Assembly: GCA_964387935.1 (NCBI GenBank)
Contig: CAYLZN010000268.1
Location: 1-8,131, forward strand
Length of the DNA stretch: 8,131 bases
Reading direction: 5' to 3'
Source of the DNA: CAYLZN01 sp964387935
GTDB taxonomy: Bacteria > Acidobacteriota > Vicinamibacteria > Vicinamibacterales > JAFNAJ01
Below, piece by piece: positions 1 to 8,131 of the stretch. Each line of letters begins with the position of its first letter. Within the stretch, counting starts at the first letter, position 1. The notes beneath the pieces are model-generated. The model made no database searches, was not told the origin of the DNA, and was given only the letters and a program-made list of their open reading frames with translations. The position numbers and the translations under genes were made by a program.

Positions 1-2
1 AG

Positions 3-509
3 GCGTTCGAGCGCGCGGCCTCGCTGGTGCCCGCGGCGACCGGGCCGAAGGGACCGCGCGCCATGCTGGCCGAGGTGGCCGAGGCGGCGGGGCAACCTGC
101 CGTCCGGCGGGCCGCCCTGCTCGAGGCCATCGACGAGCACCACACGGCGCTGGACCTGGCCCGGGCGCTTCAGCAGGCCGCTCGCGACGCCGGTGACGAT
201 GCCGCCCTCGGTCGCGCGGCCGCACGTGTCATCGAAGTCGATCCGTTCGATGCGGGGGCGCACAGCGATGTCGGGCGACTGGCCCTTGCCGCCGGACAGC
301 TGGAGGCCGCCCGGCAGTCCTTCCAGCTCGCGCTGCTCGCCGGTCCGGGCGACCTCGTGGCGGCGAACACGGACCTGGCCGAAGCGCTGCTCGCGGCAGG
401 CAGGGACGACGAGGCCAAGCAGGCGGCGGTGGCAGCGCTCGAAATGGCGCCTCGCTTCGCGCGCGCGCAGGACGTGCTCCTGGCGGTGGTCGAACGACCG
501 CGGCGGTGA
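3..509 (+). CDS. TPR-repeat protein, C-terminal fragment (5' end outside window)
   Basis: The frame is open from the first full codon in the window (base 3) to the TGA at 507-509, giving 168 residues plus stop. The true start lies upstream; the GTG at 27 is only an internal in-frame codon. The protein is Ala/Leu/Arg-rich and helical. Its last 90 residues hold two recognisable tetratricopeptide repeats, with the helix-turn-helix spacing and the Gly/Ala/Pro pattern of TPRs: one around AHSDVGRLALAAGQLEAARQ and one around NTDLAEALLAAGRDDEAKQ, the latter followed by ALEMAPRFARAQ. TPRs are protein-protein interaction scaffolds. No membrane segment or catalytic motif is visible in this part. In similar acidobacterial operons I recall the full-length protein carrying a peptidase-MA-like domain before the TPRs, but nothing here can show that. 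It overlaps the next gene by one base, so the two are probably translationally coupled. Confidence 0.8.
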   Translation, partial: AFERAASLVPAATGPKGPRAMLAEVAEAAGQPAVRRAALLEAIDEHHTALDLARALQQAARDAGDDAALGRAAARVIEVDPFDAGAHSDVGRLALAAGQLEAARQSFQLALLAGPGDLVAANTDLAEALLAAGRDDEAKQAAVAALEMAPRFARAQDVLLAVVERPRR

Positions 510-517
510 TGATGATG
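506..517 (+). promoter_or_regulatory. Overlapping stop and four tandem possible start codons
   Basis: The bases GTGATGATGATG give four consecutive in-frame start codons for the DUF4159 gene, and the TGA stop of the upstream TPR gene (507-509) sits inside them. No strong Shine-Dalgarno precedes them, only a G-rich GCGGCGG. This suggests re-initiation by ribosomes ending the upstream gene. The exact first residue cannot be fixed, but all options leave the signal peptide intact. Confidence 0.6.
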
Positions 518-1339
518 CCGAGGACGCCGAGGCAGCGAATCGTACGGACGGGCGCGCGGGCGGTGGTTGCCGGGATGTGCGCCGTGCTGCTGCTGCTCGC
601 GCCGGGCGGGGCCGGTCGGCCGGCCGACGCGCAGGACCAGCCGGTCGTGGATGGCCAGTTCGCCGGCCTCGAGTGGACCTTCACCCGGATCCGCTATAGC
701 TCGTGGAACACCGACGGTTTCCGGGCCCGCTACTGGAGCGAGCCGTGGGCGATCGACGGCCCGGCGGCCGAGCAGAACCTGTCGCGACGCCTGCGCAGCG
801 TCACCAACATCCAGGTGAACGAGCCGGTGGTCCTCACCCTCGAGGATCCGGACCTGTGGAAGCACCCGTGGATCTACTTCGTCGAGCCCGGCAACCTGCG
901 GCTGACGGAGGCCGAGGTGCCCATCCTGCGCGAGTTCCTGCTTCGGGGAGGGACGGCCACGATGGACGACTTCCACGGCCCCTTCGAATGGAACAACGTG
1001 GAGCAGGAGCTGAAGCGCGTCTTCCCGGATCGCGCCATCGTCGAGTTGCCGCCTTCACATCCGGTGTTCTCCTGCTTCTACAAGCTCGATGCGTACCCCC
1101 AGATCCCGGGCCTCGGCTCCTTCTTCGCAGGACGCACGTGGGAAAAGGGGGGCTTCACCGCGACGCTGCGGGCAGTGCTGGACGACACCGGTCGCCCGAT
1201 GGTGCTGATCAACTGGAACACGGACATGGGCGACGGGTGGGAGTGGTCGAACGCCGAGGAGTACCCCGGGTACATCAAGCACACCGCCGAAGCCTACCGC
1301 ATGATGATCAACGAGATCGTGTACACGCTCACGCACTGA
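509..1339 (+). CDS. Secreted DUF4159 domain protein
   Basis: About 276 residues. The N-terminus is Arg-rich (RTPRQRIVRTGAR), followed by a hydrophobic stretch MCAVLLLLAPGG and a likely signal-peptidase I site after ADA (ADA-QDQP). There is no lipobox Cys, so it should be exported as a soluble protein. The mature part matches the DUF4159 pattern as I know it: WTFTRIRYSSW near the start, then HPWIYFVEPG, LTEAEVPILREFLLRGG, MDDFHGP and a late NTDMGDGWEWSN segment rich in aromatics. DUF4159 is thought to have a class I glutamine-amidotransferase-like alpha/beta fold with no known activity. I see no catalytic Cys-His pair; a Cys sits in HPVFSCFYK but outside a nucleophile-elbow context. In other phyla this domain is often fused to a BatA-type membrane protein; here it is a separate gene two places upstream of one. 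The start is ambiguous (GTG 506, or ATG 509, 512 or 515); ATG 509 is preferred because it overlaps the upstream TGA. The Shine-Dalgarno is weak. Confidence 0.85.
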   Translation: MMMPRTPRQRIVRTGARAVVAGMCAVLLLLAPGGAGRPADAQDQPVVDGQFAGLEWTFTRIRYSSWNTDGFRARYWSEPWAIDGPAAEQNLSRRLRSVTNIQVNEPVVLTLEDPDLWKHPWIYFVEPGNLRLTEAEVPILREFLLRGGTATMDDFHGPFEWNNVEQELKRVFPDRAIVELPPSHPVFSCFYKLDAYPQIPGLGSFFAGRTWEKGGFTATLRAVLDDTGRPMVLINWNTDMGDGWEWSNAEEYPGYIKHTAEAYRMMINEIVYTLTH

Positions 1340-1352
1340 CAGGTCTGCACTG

Positions 1353-2363
<1,011 letters not shown>

Positions 2364-2366
2364 GCG

Positions 2367-3284
2367 ATGCAGCCCGAGGCTTCCCGTCCCTCGTCCGGCG
2401 CCGCGCGATTCCTCGACCCGCTCGTGGTGTCGAGACTGGGCAGCCTCGAGCTCAAGGCCCGGGCCATCGTCGAGGGCTTCATGCTCGGGCTGCACCGGAG
2501 CCCGTATCGCGGGTTCTCCGTCGAGTTCGCAGAATACCGCCAGTACATGCCAGGCGACGATCTGTCGTTCGTGGACTGGAAGGTGTACGCCCGCACGGAT
2601 CGCCACTACGTCAAGCGGTACGAGCAGGAGACGAACCTGCCGTGCTATCTGGTGCTGGACAGCAGCGCCTCGATGGCCTATGGGTCCGGCGGGGTCACCA
2701 AGCTCCAGTACGGGCAGTACGCGGCGGCGGCGCTCGCGTGGCTCCTCGTGCAGCAGCGCGACGCGGTCGGCCTGCTCGCGTTCGACGAGGCGATCCGCGC
2801 GCACCTTCCGCCCAGTTCGCGTCCCGGGCACCTGCGCGCCCTGCTGGTGGCTCTCGATCGACTTGAGGGCGGTCAGCGGTCCGCCATGGGGCGGCCCCTG
2901 CACGACCTCGCCGACATGATCACCAGGCGCGGGCTGGTCGTGGTCCTGTCGGATCTGCTCGACGACCCGGCCGCCGTCATCGACGGCCTGCGCCACGTGC
3001 GCTTCCGAGGGATGGAGGTCGTGGTGTTCCACCTCATGGACCACGCCGAGCTGACGTTCCCCTTCGAGCGTGCCATGCGGTTCCGCGATCCGGAAGCCGA
3101 CACCGAGATCCTCGCGTCGCCGTCGGAAGTGCGCGACGACTACCTTCGAAAGGTGAAGGCCCTCACATCGTCGTACGAACGCGAGCTGCAGACGAGTGGC
3201 ATCGATTACTGCCTGGTGGACACATCGACCCCGCTCGATCTGATGCTCCTGAAGTACCTGTCGGCCCGCAGGCGGCTGGTCTAG
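2367..3284 (+). CDS. DUF58 domain protein (VWA-like, cytoplasmic)
   Basis: 305 residues, full length for the soluble DUF58 type. The DUF58 signature is clear: GLHRSPYRGFSVEFAEYRQY (41-60), then MPGDDLSFVDWKVYART (61-77), with the conserved PGDD and DWK..AR. A VWA-like fold follows, with the metal-site motif D98-S99-S100-A101-S102 in YLVLDSSASM and a second acidic strand VVVLSDLLDD (D196). The usual MIDAS threonine is not obvious (around RSAMGRPLHDLA, 171-182), which I believe is common in DUF58. The C-terminal half has FHLMDHAELTFPFE and ends in GIDYCLVDTSTPLDLMLLKY, both typical of the family. No membrane segment is seen, unlike the longer DUF58 forms with two N-terminal helices. It begins 3 bases after the moxR stop, so the two are almost certainly coupled. 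The likely role is adaptor or partner of the MoxR ring; the metal bound and the target are unknown. Confidence 0.95.
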   Translation: MQPEASRPSSGAARFLDPLVVSRLGSLELKARAIVEGFMLGLHRSPYRGFSVEFAEYRQYMPGDDLSFVDWKVYARTDRHYVKRYEQETNLPCYLVLDSSASMAYGSGGVTKLQYGQYAAAALAWLLVQQRDAVGLLAFDEAIRAHLPPSSRPGHLRALLVALDRLEGGQRSAMGRPLHDLADMITRRGLVVVLSDLLDDPAAVIDGLRHVRFRGMEVVVFHLMDHAELTFPFERAMRFRDPEADTEILASPSEVRDDYLRKVKALTSSYERELQTSGIDYCLVDTSTPLDLMLLKYLSARRRLV

Positions 3285-3288
3285 GCAC

Positions 3289-3293
3289 GAGGA
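3289..3293 (+). promoter_or_regulatory. Shine-Dalgarno site of the BatA-like gene
   Basis: GAGGA, nine bases before the ATG at 3303, in the 18-base gap after the DUF58 stop. It supports ATG 3303 as the start; the hydrophobic first membrane segment begins at once after it. Confidence 0.6.
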
Positions 3294-3302
3294 CGCCAGA
3301 CG

Positions 3303-5240
3303 ATGCTGGGCCTGTCGTTTCTCTCGCCGTGGTTCCTCCTGGGGCTCGCTGCCGCGGCCGGACCTCTGCTCCTCCACCTGTTCTCGCGCGAGAACGCCCC
3401 ATTGACCGTCCTGCCGACGGCCAGGTTCGTCATGCGGGTTCCAGTCGAGCAGACCCGCCGGCGTCATCTCCAGGACTTCTGGTTGCTGCTGCTGCGGCTG
3501 GCCGCCATCGTCCTGCTCGCGCTGGCCTTCGCGCGCCCGTTCTTCGCGGGACCGGATGCGGCGACGCGACAGGAGATCCAGGTGCTGGCCGTCGATCGAT
3601 CGTTCAGCATGGCCGGGGAGGCTCGGGAAGCCGAGACGCGCCGGCAGGTCCGGGAGGCCGTCGAGGGCATGCCAGCCGGGGCGCCCGCGGCTCTCGTGGC
3701 GTTCGATCAAGAGGCCGTGGTCCTCGTGGCGCCCACCTCCAACCGACGTGCCGTCCTGGAGCAGGCGGACCGGTTGAAGCCAGGCTTCGGTTCGACGAGC
3801 CTGGCCTCGGCGCTGCGTGCCGCGATCGACTTGGCACAGGGGCGGCCGGCGAGACTCATCGTCGTTACCGATGGCCAGCAATCCGGGGCCGATGGGGAGG
3901 TCTGGCCAGAACTGCCGGCCACTCTCGACGTGGTGTTTCGTACAGTCCCCGCCGCACCGGACAACTTGTCGGTAGACCTCCTCGAGGGCGCCGACGAGGG
4001 TGTGGCGGCGCTCGTGCGAAACCACGGGCTGACGGCCACACGCGCACGGGTCCGGTGGATGGTCGATGGACGCGAGGTGACGGCGTCGATGGTGGATCTT
4101 CCCGCCGCCGGGGCCCTCGACGTTCGCCTGGAGCGCTCGGTGCCGGACCGCGCGGTGGTGTCGGTGACGGTGGACGACGCCGCGGGATTCGCCGCCGACA
4201 ACACGCGTCTCCTGGTGACCGACCCACCGCGCACCCTGCCGGTACTGCTCGTGTCCAGCGTCGATGGGCCGCGGGATGCGGGCCTCTACGTGCAGTCTGC
4301 CCTGGAGGCCGTCGACACCCGTCAGGGCGCCTTCGAGGTGTCGTCGGTGACGGCCGACGATCCCCGCCTCGGAGGCTCGGAAGCGCTGACCGCGGCGCGC
4401 GTGATCGTGCTGGTGGGGACGCGCGGGATGGAACGTCGGGCCCGACTGGCGCTTGCCGCAGCGGTGCGCGACGGACGCGGGCTCCTCGTCGCAGCAGGCC
4501 CTTCCGTGGAGCCTGGCGTCGTTCGCGAGATCCTGGGCCTGGAGGGGGCTTTCCTGGCTGACGACCCCGCCGAGGCCGGCACCGAGTCCGTCGCCGTGAC
4601 CGACGTGCGGCACCCGGTGCTGGCGGCGTTGGGCCCGACGGTGGGCAACCTGGGTCAGGTCCGCGTGGACGAGCGGTGGATTATTCGTGAGCCGGCGGGA
4701 GGGACCGCCCTGATGCGGTTCTCGACTGGAGCACCGGCACTGCTGGAGCTCCGCCCCGGGTCCGGACGCGCGCTCCTGCTGGCGACCGATGCCGGCCGAC
4801 GCTGGAACAGCTGGCCCGTGCATCCCACGTTCCTGCCCCTGGTCGTCGGCGCGGTGCGGTACCTCTCTGGAGAACGCCTGCCGACGAGTCTGGCGCTGGT
4901 CGGAGATCCGCACATCGAGGGTGAAGGCACGAAGCCGGGCGTCGTCACCTCCGCGCGGACCGGCGCCAGGATGGCGGTGAACGTCGATCCTCGCGAGAGC
5001 CGCGTGGACGCGCTCGGCAGCCACGAGTTGACCGGTCGGCTGCGGCGGGCGGCGCCTGCCGTCCAGGCTGGTCCGTCGGCTGCTGCGATCGAGGGAAGCC
5101 AGGAGCTGTGGCGATGGCTGCTCTGGGCCTTGCTGGGGCTGCTGGCTCTGGAAGCGCTCGTGGCGACGCGCCGTCGGCGCAGCGGCCACGACTCGCGCCC
5201 GGCCTCGGCCGCCGCGGCCACTGCAGGAGAGGGTGCATGA
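3303..5240 (+). CDS. BatA-like membrane protein with VWA domain
   Basis: 645 residues. Membrane segment 1 is about 6-27 and segment 2 about 59-82; together they form the N-terminal double-transmembrane BatA domain, with the SPWFLLGL...PLLLHLF start typical of the family. The linking loop (28-58) is Arg-rich and should be cytoplasmic. A VWA domain follows (about 92-215) with a complete MIDAS: D98, S100 and S102 in VDRSFSM, T165 in GFGSTSL and D190 in VVTDGQQ. Then comes a beta-rich, CARDB-like stretch (about 218-305) and an alpha/beta domain (about 311-420, LPVLLVSSVDG, VIVLVGTRGM, GLLVAAGP) resembling the GATase-like fold. A third membrane segment (about 601-622) is followed by a basic tail RRRRSGHDSR. 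The positive charges predict the VWA and following domains outside the inner membrane. It is probably a partner of the MoxR/DUF58 pair, but its membrane side means direct contact would be through loops or tail. In Bacteroides, Bat proteins were linked to aerotolerance; that role is not shown here. Confidence 0.92.
   Translation: MLGLSFLSPWFLLGLAAAAGPLLLHLFSRENAPLTVLPTARFVMRVPVEQTRRRHLQDFWLLLLRLAAIVLLALAFARPFFAGPDAATRQEIQVLAVDRSFSMAGEAREAETRRQVREAVEGMPAGAPAALVAFDQEAVVLVAPTSNRRAVLEQADRLKPGFGSTSLASALRAAIDLAQGRPARLIVVTDGQQSGADGEVWPELPATLDVVFRTVPAAPDNLSVDLLEGADEGVAALVRNHGLTATRARVRWMVDGREVTASMVDLPAAGALDVRLERSVPDRAVVSVTVDDAAGFAADNTRLLVTDPPRTLPVLLVSSVDGPRDAGLYVQSALEAVDTRQGAFEVSSVTADDPRLGGSEALTAARVIVLVGTRGMERRARLALAAAVRDGRGLLVAAGPSVEPGVVREILGLEGAFLADDPAEAGTESVAVTDVRHPVLAALGPTVGNLGQVRVDERWIIREPAGGTALMRFSTGAPALLELRPGSGRALLLATDAGRRWNSWPVHPTFLPLVVGAVRYLSGERLPTSLALVGDPHIEGEGTKPGVVTSARTGARMAVNVDPRESRVDALGSHELTGRLRRAAPAVQAGPSAAAIEGSQELWRWLLWALLGLLALEALVATRRRRSGHDSRPASAAAATAGEGA
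5225..5229 (+). promoter_or_regulatory. Shine-Dalgarno site of the DUF4175-like gene
   Basis: AGGAG, seven bases before the ATG at 5237, lying inside the end of the BatA-like gene. It is the strongest ribosome-binding site in the window and decides the start of the large downstream protein. The start codon overlaps the upstream stop as ATGA. Confidence 0.75.
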
Positions 5241-8131
5241 CCACTCCATCACGCCTCCCACGTACCGAGAGCGCGGCGGTGGTGACCGCCGCGGTTGCCG
5301 AGGCGCGGCGACGCTGGTTCCTCAGTGTGTGGCTGCGCATCGTCACGCAGACGACCGTGGTGGCCACGGGGATGCTGCTGGCCGCCTGGCTGGCCTGGCG
5401 GTTCCTTCCGCTCGGCGCCGGGAGCCTGCCCTGGCTGGGCGCGGGCGTCATCGGTGTGACCGTTGCCTTCGCCGCGTGGCGCGCCGGTCGCTTCCGGCAG
5501 CGGCCGACCGACGTGCAGGTNNNNNNNNNNCGTGCAGGTGGCGCGCTATGTGGAAGAGCGCGCGCCCAACCTCGATGAGGCGCTGGTCAGTGCGACCGAA
5601 TCCATCACCAAGGCGAACGACTCGCCCATCGTGGGGCTGCTGATCGCGGACGCGGCCGCACGGGTCGGCGCGGTGGACCTGGACACGGTCGTCTCTCGCG
5701 CTGACCTTCGGCGCCAGGCCATGCAGGCCGTCGCCGCGGGCGCGGTCCTGATCGCGTCCCTCGTCCTGCTTCGCGAGCCGGTGCTGCAGGGGCTCGAGGT
5801 GCTGCGCATGCGCGTGGCGCCGCCGCGGCTGGCCCTGGAGGTGGAGCCCGGGGATGCGGTCGTGCGCGAGGGCACGGAGGTGTCGTTCCGGGCACGCGTC
5901 ACCGGGCTGCCGGCCAGGGTCCCGCGGGAGGCGCTCACCGTCCGGCTCGATCTGCCTGAGGGCGGGCGTGCCCTGCCGATGCAACTCGAGGGGGAGTGGC
6001 AGACCGTGGCGCTCGACCGGGCCGAGCAGAGTTTCACCTACCACGTGTCCGGCCAGGGCCTCACGTCGTCGTCGTTCCGTGTCGAGGTCAGGCCGCGCCC
6101 GCGCGTGACCCGGATCGACCTGCACTATCGGTTTCCCTCGTTCTCGGGCCTCGAGCCGCACGTCGATGAGGACAGCGGCGACATCTACGCACCGGCCGGC
6201 ACCAGGGTTCGCATGGTCGTGCACACCAGCGTGCTGGTCGAGAAGGCGGACGTCGGCCTCGGCAGCGGCGCGAGCGTCTCGCTCGGATCGGCCCCCGGGC
6301 AGGCCGCGGAGGGCGAACTGATCGTCTCGCGCGATGACACGTATCGGCTGACGCTGGTTGAAGCGGACGGGGAACGCACGCTCGACGACACCGAGTATTT
6401 CGTGCGCACGGTGGACGACCGTCCGCCGGAAGTGCGGATCGTCAGGCCTGCCGGTGACAAGCGTGTGACGAGGCTCGAAGAAGTCGTGATTGAAGCCCGC
6501 GCGGATGACGACTTCGGCGTGGACGGGCTGGACCTCGTCTACGCGGCGCGTGGTGGAGCGGAAACGGCCGTGCGCCTCGCAGGCAGGGCCGGTGAATCTG
6601 CGACCGGCCGGCACACGCTGTTCCTCGAGGAACTCGACGTGCAGCCCGGGGACTTCGTGAGCTACTACGCACGGGCGCGCGACGTCGGGCGGGGCAAGCG
6701 GCCCACGGAAGTCCGGAGCGACATCTTCTTCCTCGAGGTGCGGCCGTTCAACGAGGAGTTCCAGGCCGCGCAGAGTGCCGCGATGATGGGCGCGGGCGGG
6801 GGAGCCTTCGACGATCTGGCGGCCCGGCAGAAGGAGCTCATCATCGCGACCTGGAAGATCGAGCGCCGGTCCACGGCGGGGCGCAGCGCCGACGATGTGC
6901 GGGCCCTCGCGCGTGCGCAGGGCGAGCTGAAGGCCAAGGCCGAACAACTGGCGGCACGCCTCGTTCCGCAGAACACGTCACGCCGATCGCGCCAGGGCCA
7001 GGCACAACAGGAGCCCGCGGCCGCGGCCGCAGACCAGCCGATGCGGCGCGCCGTCGAGGCGATGGGACGCAGCCAGCACGCGCTCGAGGCGCAGAAGCCC
7101 GGTGAGGCCATCCCGCACGAAATGGAGGCGCTCAACCAGTTGCTTCGGGCGGATGCCGAGGTCACGCGGCGGCAGGTTGCGCGGCAGCAGTCGGCCGGCG
7201 GTGGCGGCGGCGGACGGAGCGGCAACCAGGACCTGTCGTCGCTCTTCGACCGGGAGCTGCAGCGCCAGCAGCAGACGAACTACGAGACGCGGGCCACGAC
7301 ACAGGAGGCGCAGCAGCGCGAGCAGCAGGAATCAGCGGCGCTGGACAGGCTGCGCGAACTGGCGCAGCGACAGGACGAGCTCGGGCGCCGGCAGGCGGAG
7401 CTGGCGCGGCGGCGGGCTCAGATGGCCGCTGACGAGGCCCGGCGACAGCTCGAGCGACTCACCCGCGAACAGGAGGACCTGCGGCGCGAGCTCGAGCGCC
7501 TCACGGCGGAACTGAGCCAGCAGCAGCAGTCGGGAGGGCAGAGTTCCTCGCGCGGGGGCCAGCAGTCAGGGTCGTTGCAGCAGGCGGCCGACGCGATGCG
7601 GCAGGCCGCAAGCGGCCTCAGCGGAGAGCGCCTGAGCGAGGCGGCGCAAGAGGCCCAGCGCGCCGCGGATCGGCTGCGGCAGGCCGAACGCGCCATGACA
7701 GGGAGCCTTCCGGACGAGGCCGCACGGCAGGCGGGCGATCTGCAGATGCAGGCTGGGCAGCTCGCTGAGCTCGAGCGTCGCCTGGCGCGGCAGCTGCGCG
7801 AGGGCAATGGGCCGAGCGCCGACCAACTGCGTCAGCTGGCCGGGGAACAGGAACGGGCCGCGGAACGCGCCGCCAGCCTGGCCCGGAATGCCAGGGCGGC
7901 GGCCGGCAACGACCAGGCATCGCGGGAGCCCCGCAAAGGCGCCGGGCAGGCGGGGCAGGAGGGCGCGCGCGCCTTGGCGGACGGCAGGCTGGAAGCCGAC
8001 CTCCGCGCGTCCGCCCGATCCCTTCGTGAGCTCGCCGGGCAGGGCAGCGGAGCGGGCCGGGAACAGCCACGACAGGAGGCGGAGCGCGCCGAGGGCATCG
8101 CCCGCGCGCTCGAAACCGCGGCGCGCGCGCT
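5237..8131 (+). CDS. DUF4175-like large membrane protein, interrupted by assembly gap, 3' end outside window
   Basis: Starts at ATG 5237 and reads in one frame to the N run at 5521; after it, the frame starting at GTG 5532 stays open to the window end (866 codons). Merging the duplicated 9 bases around the gap joins the two frames, giving at least 958 residues. In the joined numbering: membrane segments at about 36-57, 64-82 and 155-172; a cytoplasmic loop (83-154) containing VQVARYVEERAPNLDEALVS; a beta-rich, Ig-like extracytoplasmic region (about 187-495); the RPFNEEFQ (496-503) and QKELIIATWKIE (525-536) motifs; LFDRELQRQQQTNYE (about 663-677); then long coiled coil rich in Gln, Arg, Ala and Glu, with a low-complexity Gln/Ser/Gly linker at about 754-773. 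This layout fits the DUF4175 family, whose members have N-terminal membrane helices and a big periplasmic helical part of unknown function. The basic N-terminus and loop predict the large part lies outside. Family name is from memory of motifs; the C-terminus is unseen. Confidence 0.82.
5512..5539 (+). repeat. 9-base direct repeat flanking the gap (unmerged contig overlap)
   Basis: CGTGCAGGT lies at 5512-5520, directly before the Ns, and again at 5531-5539, directly after them. Collapsing to one copy removes 19 bases and gives GACGTGCAGGTGGCGCGC, read as D-V-Q-V-A-R, in a single frame. It is best explained as two contig ends that overlap, not as a biological repeat. Confidence 0.88.
5521..5530. 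other. Assembly gap (10 Ns) inside the DUF4175-like gene
   Basis: Ten ambiguous bases. The coding frame differs by one base before and after it, so as written the gene appears frameshifted and ends early (stop at 5576-5578 in the upstream frame). The identical flanks suggest the Ns are a fixed-size placeholder and that no sequence is really missing. Confidence 0.95.

Noticed and set aside
1340..1352. Possible promoter or terminator in the DUF4159-moxR gap, and likewise at 3285-3302
   Set aside because: The gaps are 13 and 18 bases, with no hairpin followed by a T run and no room for -35 and -10 boxes.
5237..5578. The DUF4175-like gene as a true frameshifted pseudogene
   Set aside because: The only defect is at an N run with duplicated flanks; the frame is intact for hundreds of codons downstream with conserved-looking motifs, so artefact is far more likely.
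5448..6947. A 499-codon minus-strand open frame reading through the gap
   Set aside because: It is opposite the DUF4175-like gene, has antisense-type composition, and spans the Ns only because ambiguous codons are not counted as stops.
7008..7032. GCGGCCGC-rich tandem repeat near 7017-7030
   Set aside because: It simply encodes a short Ala run (EPAAAAADQP) in a GC-rich gene; there is no repeat structure beyond codon use.

Overview
The window is GC-rich, coding on the + strand throughout, and looks like a piece of one bacterial operon. The best guess for the host is a high-GC Acidobacteriota, perhaps class Vicinamibacteria. This rests on gene order and on my memory of the protein style (secreted DUF4159, MoxR, DUF58, BatA-like and DUF4175-like in a row), not on a marker gene, so planctomycetes or other high-GC envelope-rich lineages are not excluded.

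Layout: (1) 3-509, the C-terminal end of a TPR-repeat protein whose start lies outside the window. (2) 509-1339, a secreted DUF4159 protein. (3) 1353-2363, a MoxR-type AAA+ ATPase. (4) 2367-3284, a soluble DUF58 protein with a VWA-like metal site. (5) 3303-5240, a BatA-like protein with three membrane segments, a complete VWA MIDAS site and a second alpha/beta domain. (6) 5237 to beyond 8131, a very large DUF4175-like membrane protein with a long Gln/Arg/Ala-rich helical region. Gene 6 runs off the end of the window. A 10-N assembly gap (5521-5530) shifts its apparent frame, so a simple ORF scan misses it.

Gene junctions are tight: overlaps at 509 and at 5237-5240, and gaps of 13, 3 and 18 bases elsewhere. 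All six genes are therefore probably read on one transcript whose promoter lies upstream. There is no intergenic space large enough for a promoter, terminator or RNA gene, and no mobile element, CRISPR array, tRNA or rRNA was seen.

How they may work together (inference): MoxR ATPases usually act as chaperones or metal-insertion machines with VWA-domain partners. Here the ATPase and the DUF58 protein have no membrane segments and should be cytoplasmic. By the positive-inside rule, the VWA domain of the BatA-like protein and the big domain of the DUF4175-like protein lie outside the inner membrane, and DUF4159 is exported. The operon thus looks like a Bat-type envelope system with a cytoplasmic motor, membrane transducers and a periplasmic part. 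Its substrate cannot be read from the sequence. The most concrete observation is that the gap in gene 6 is flanked on both sides by the same 9 bases; merging the copies restores one continuous reading frame, so the break is very likely an assembly artefact and not a broken gene.
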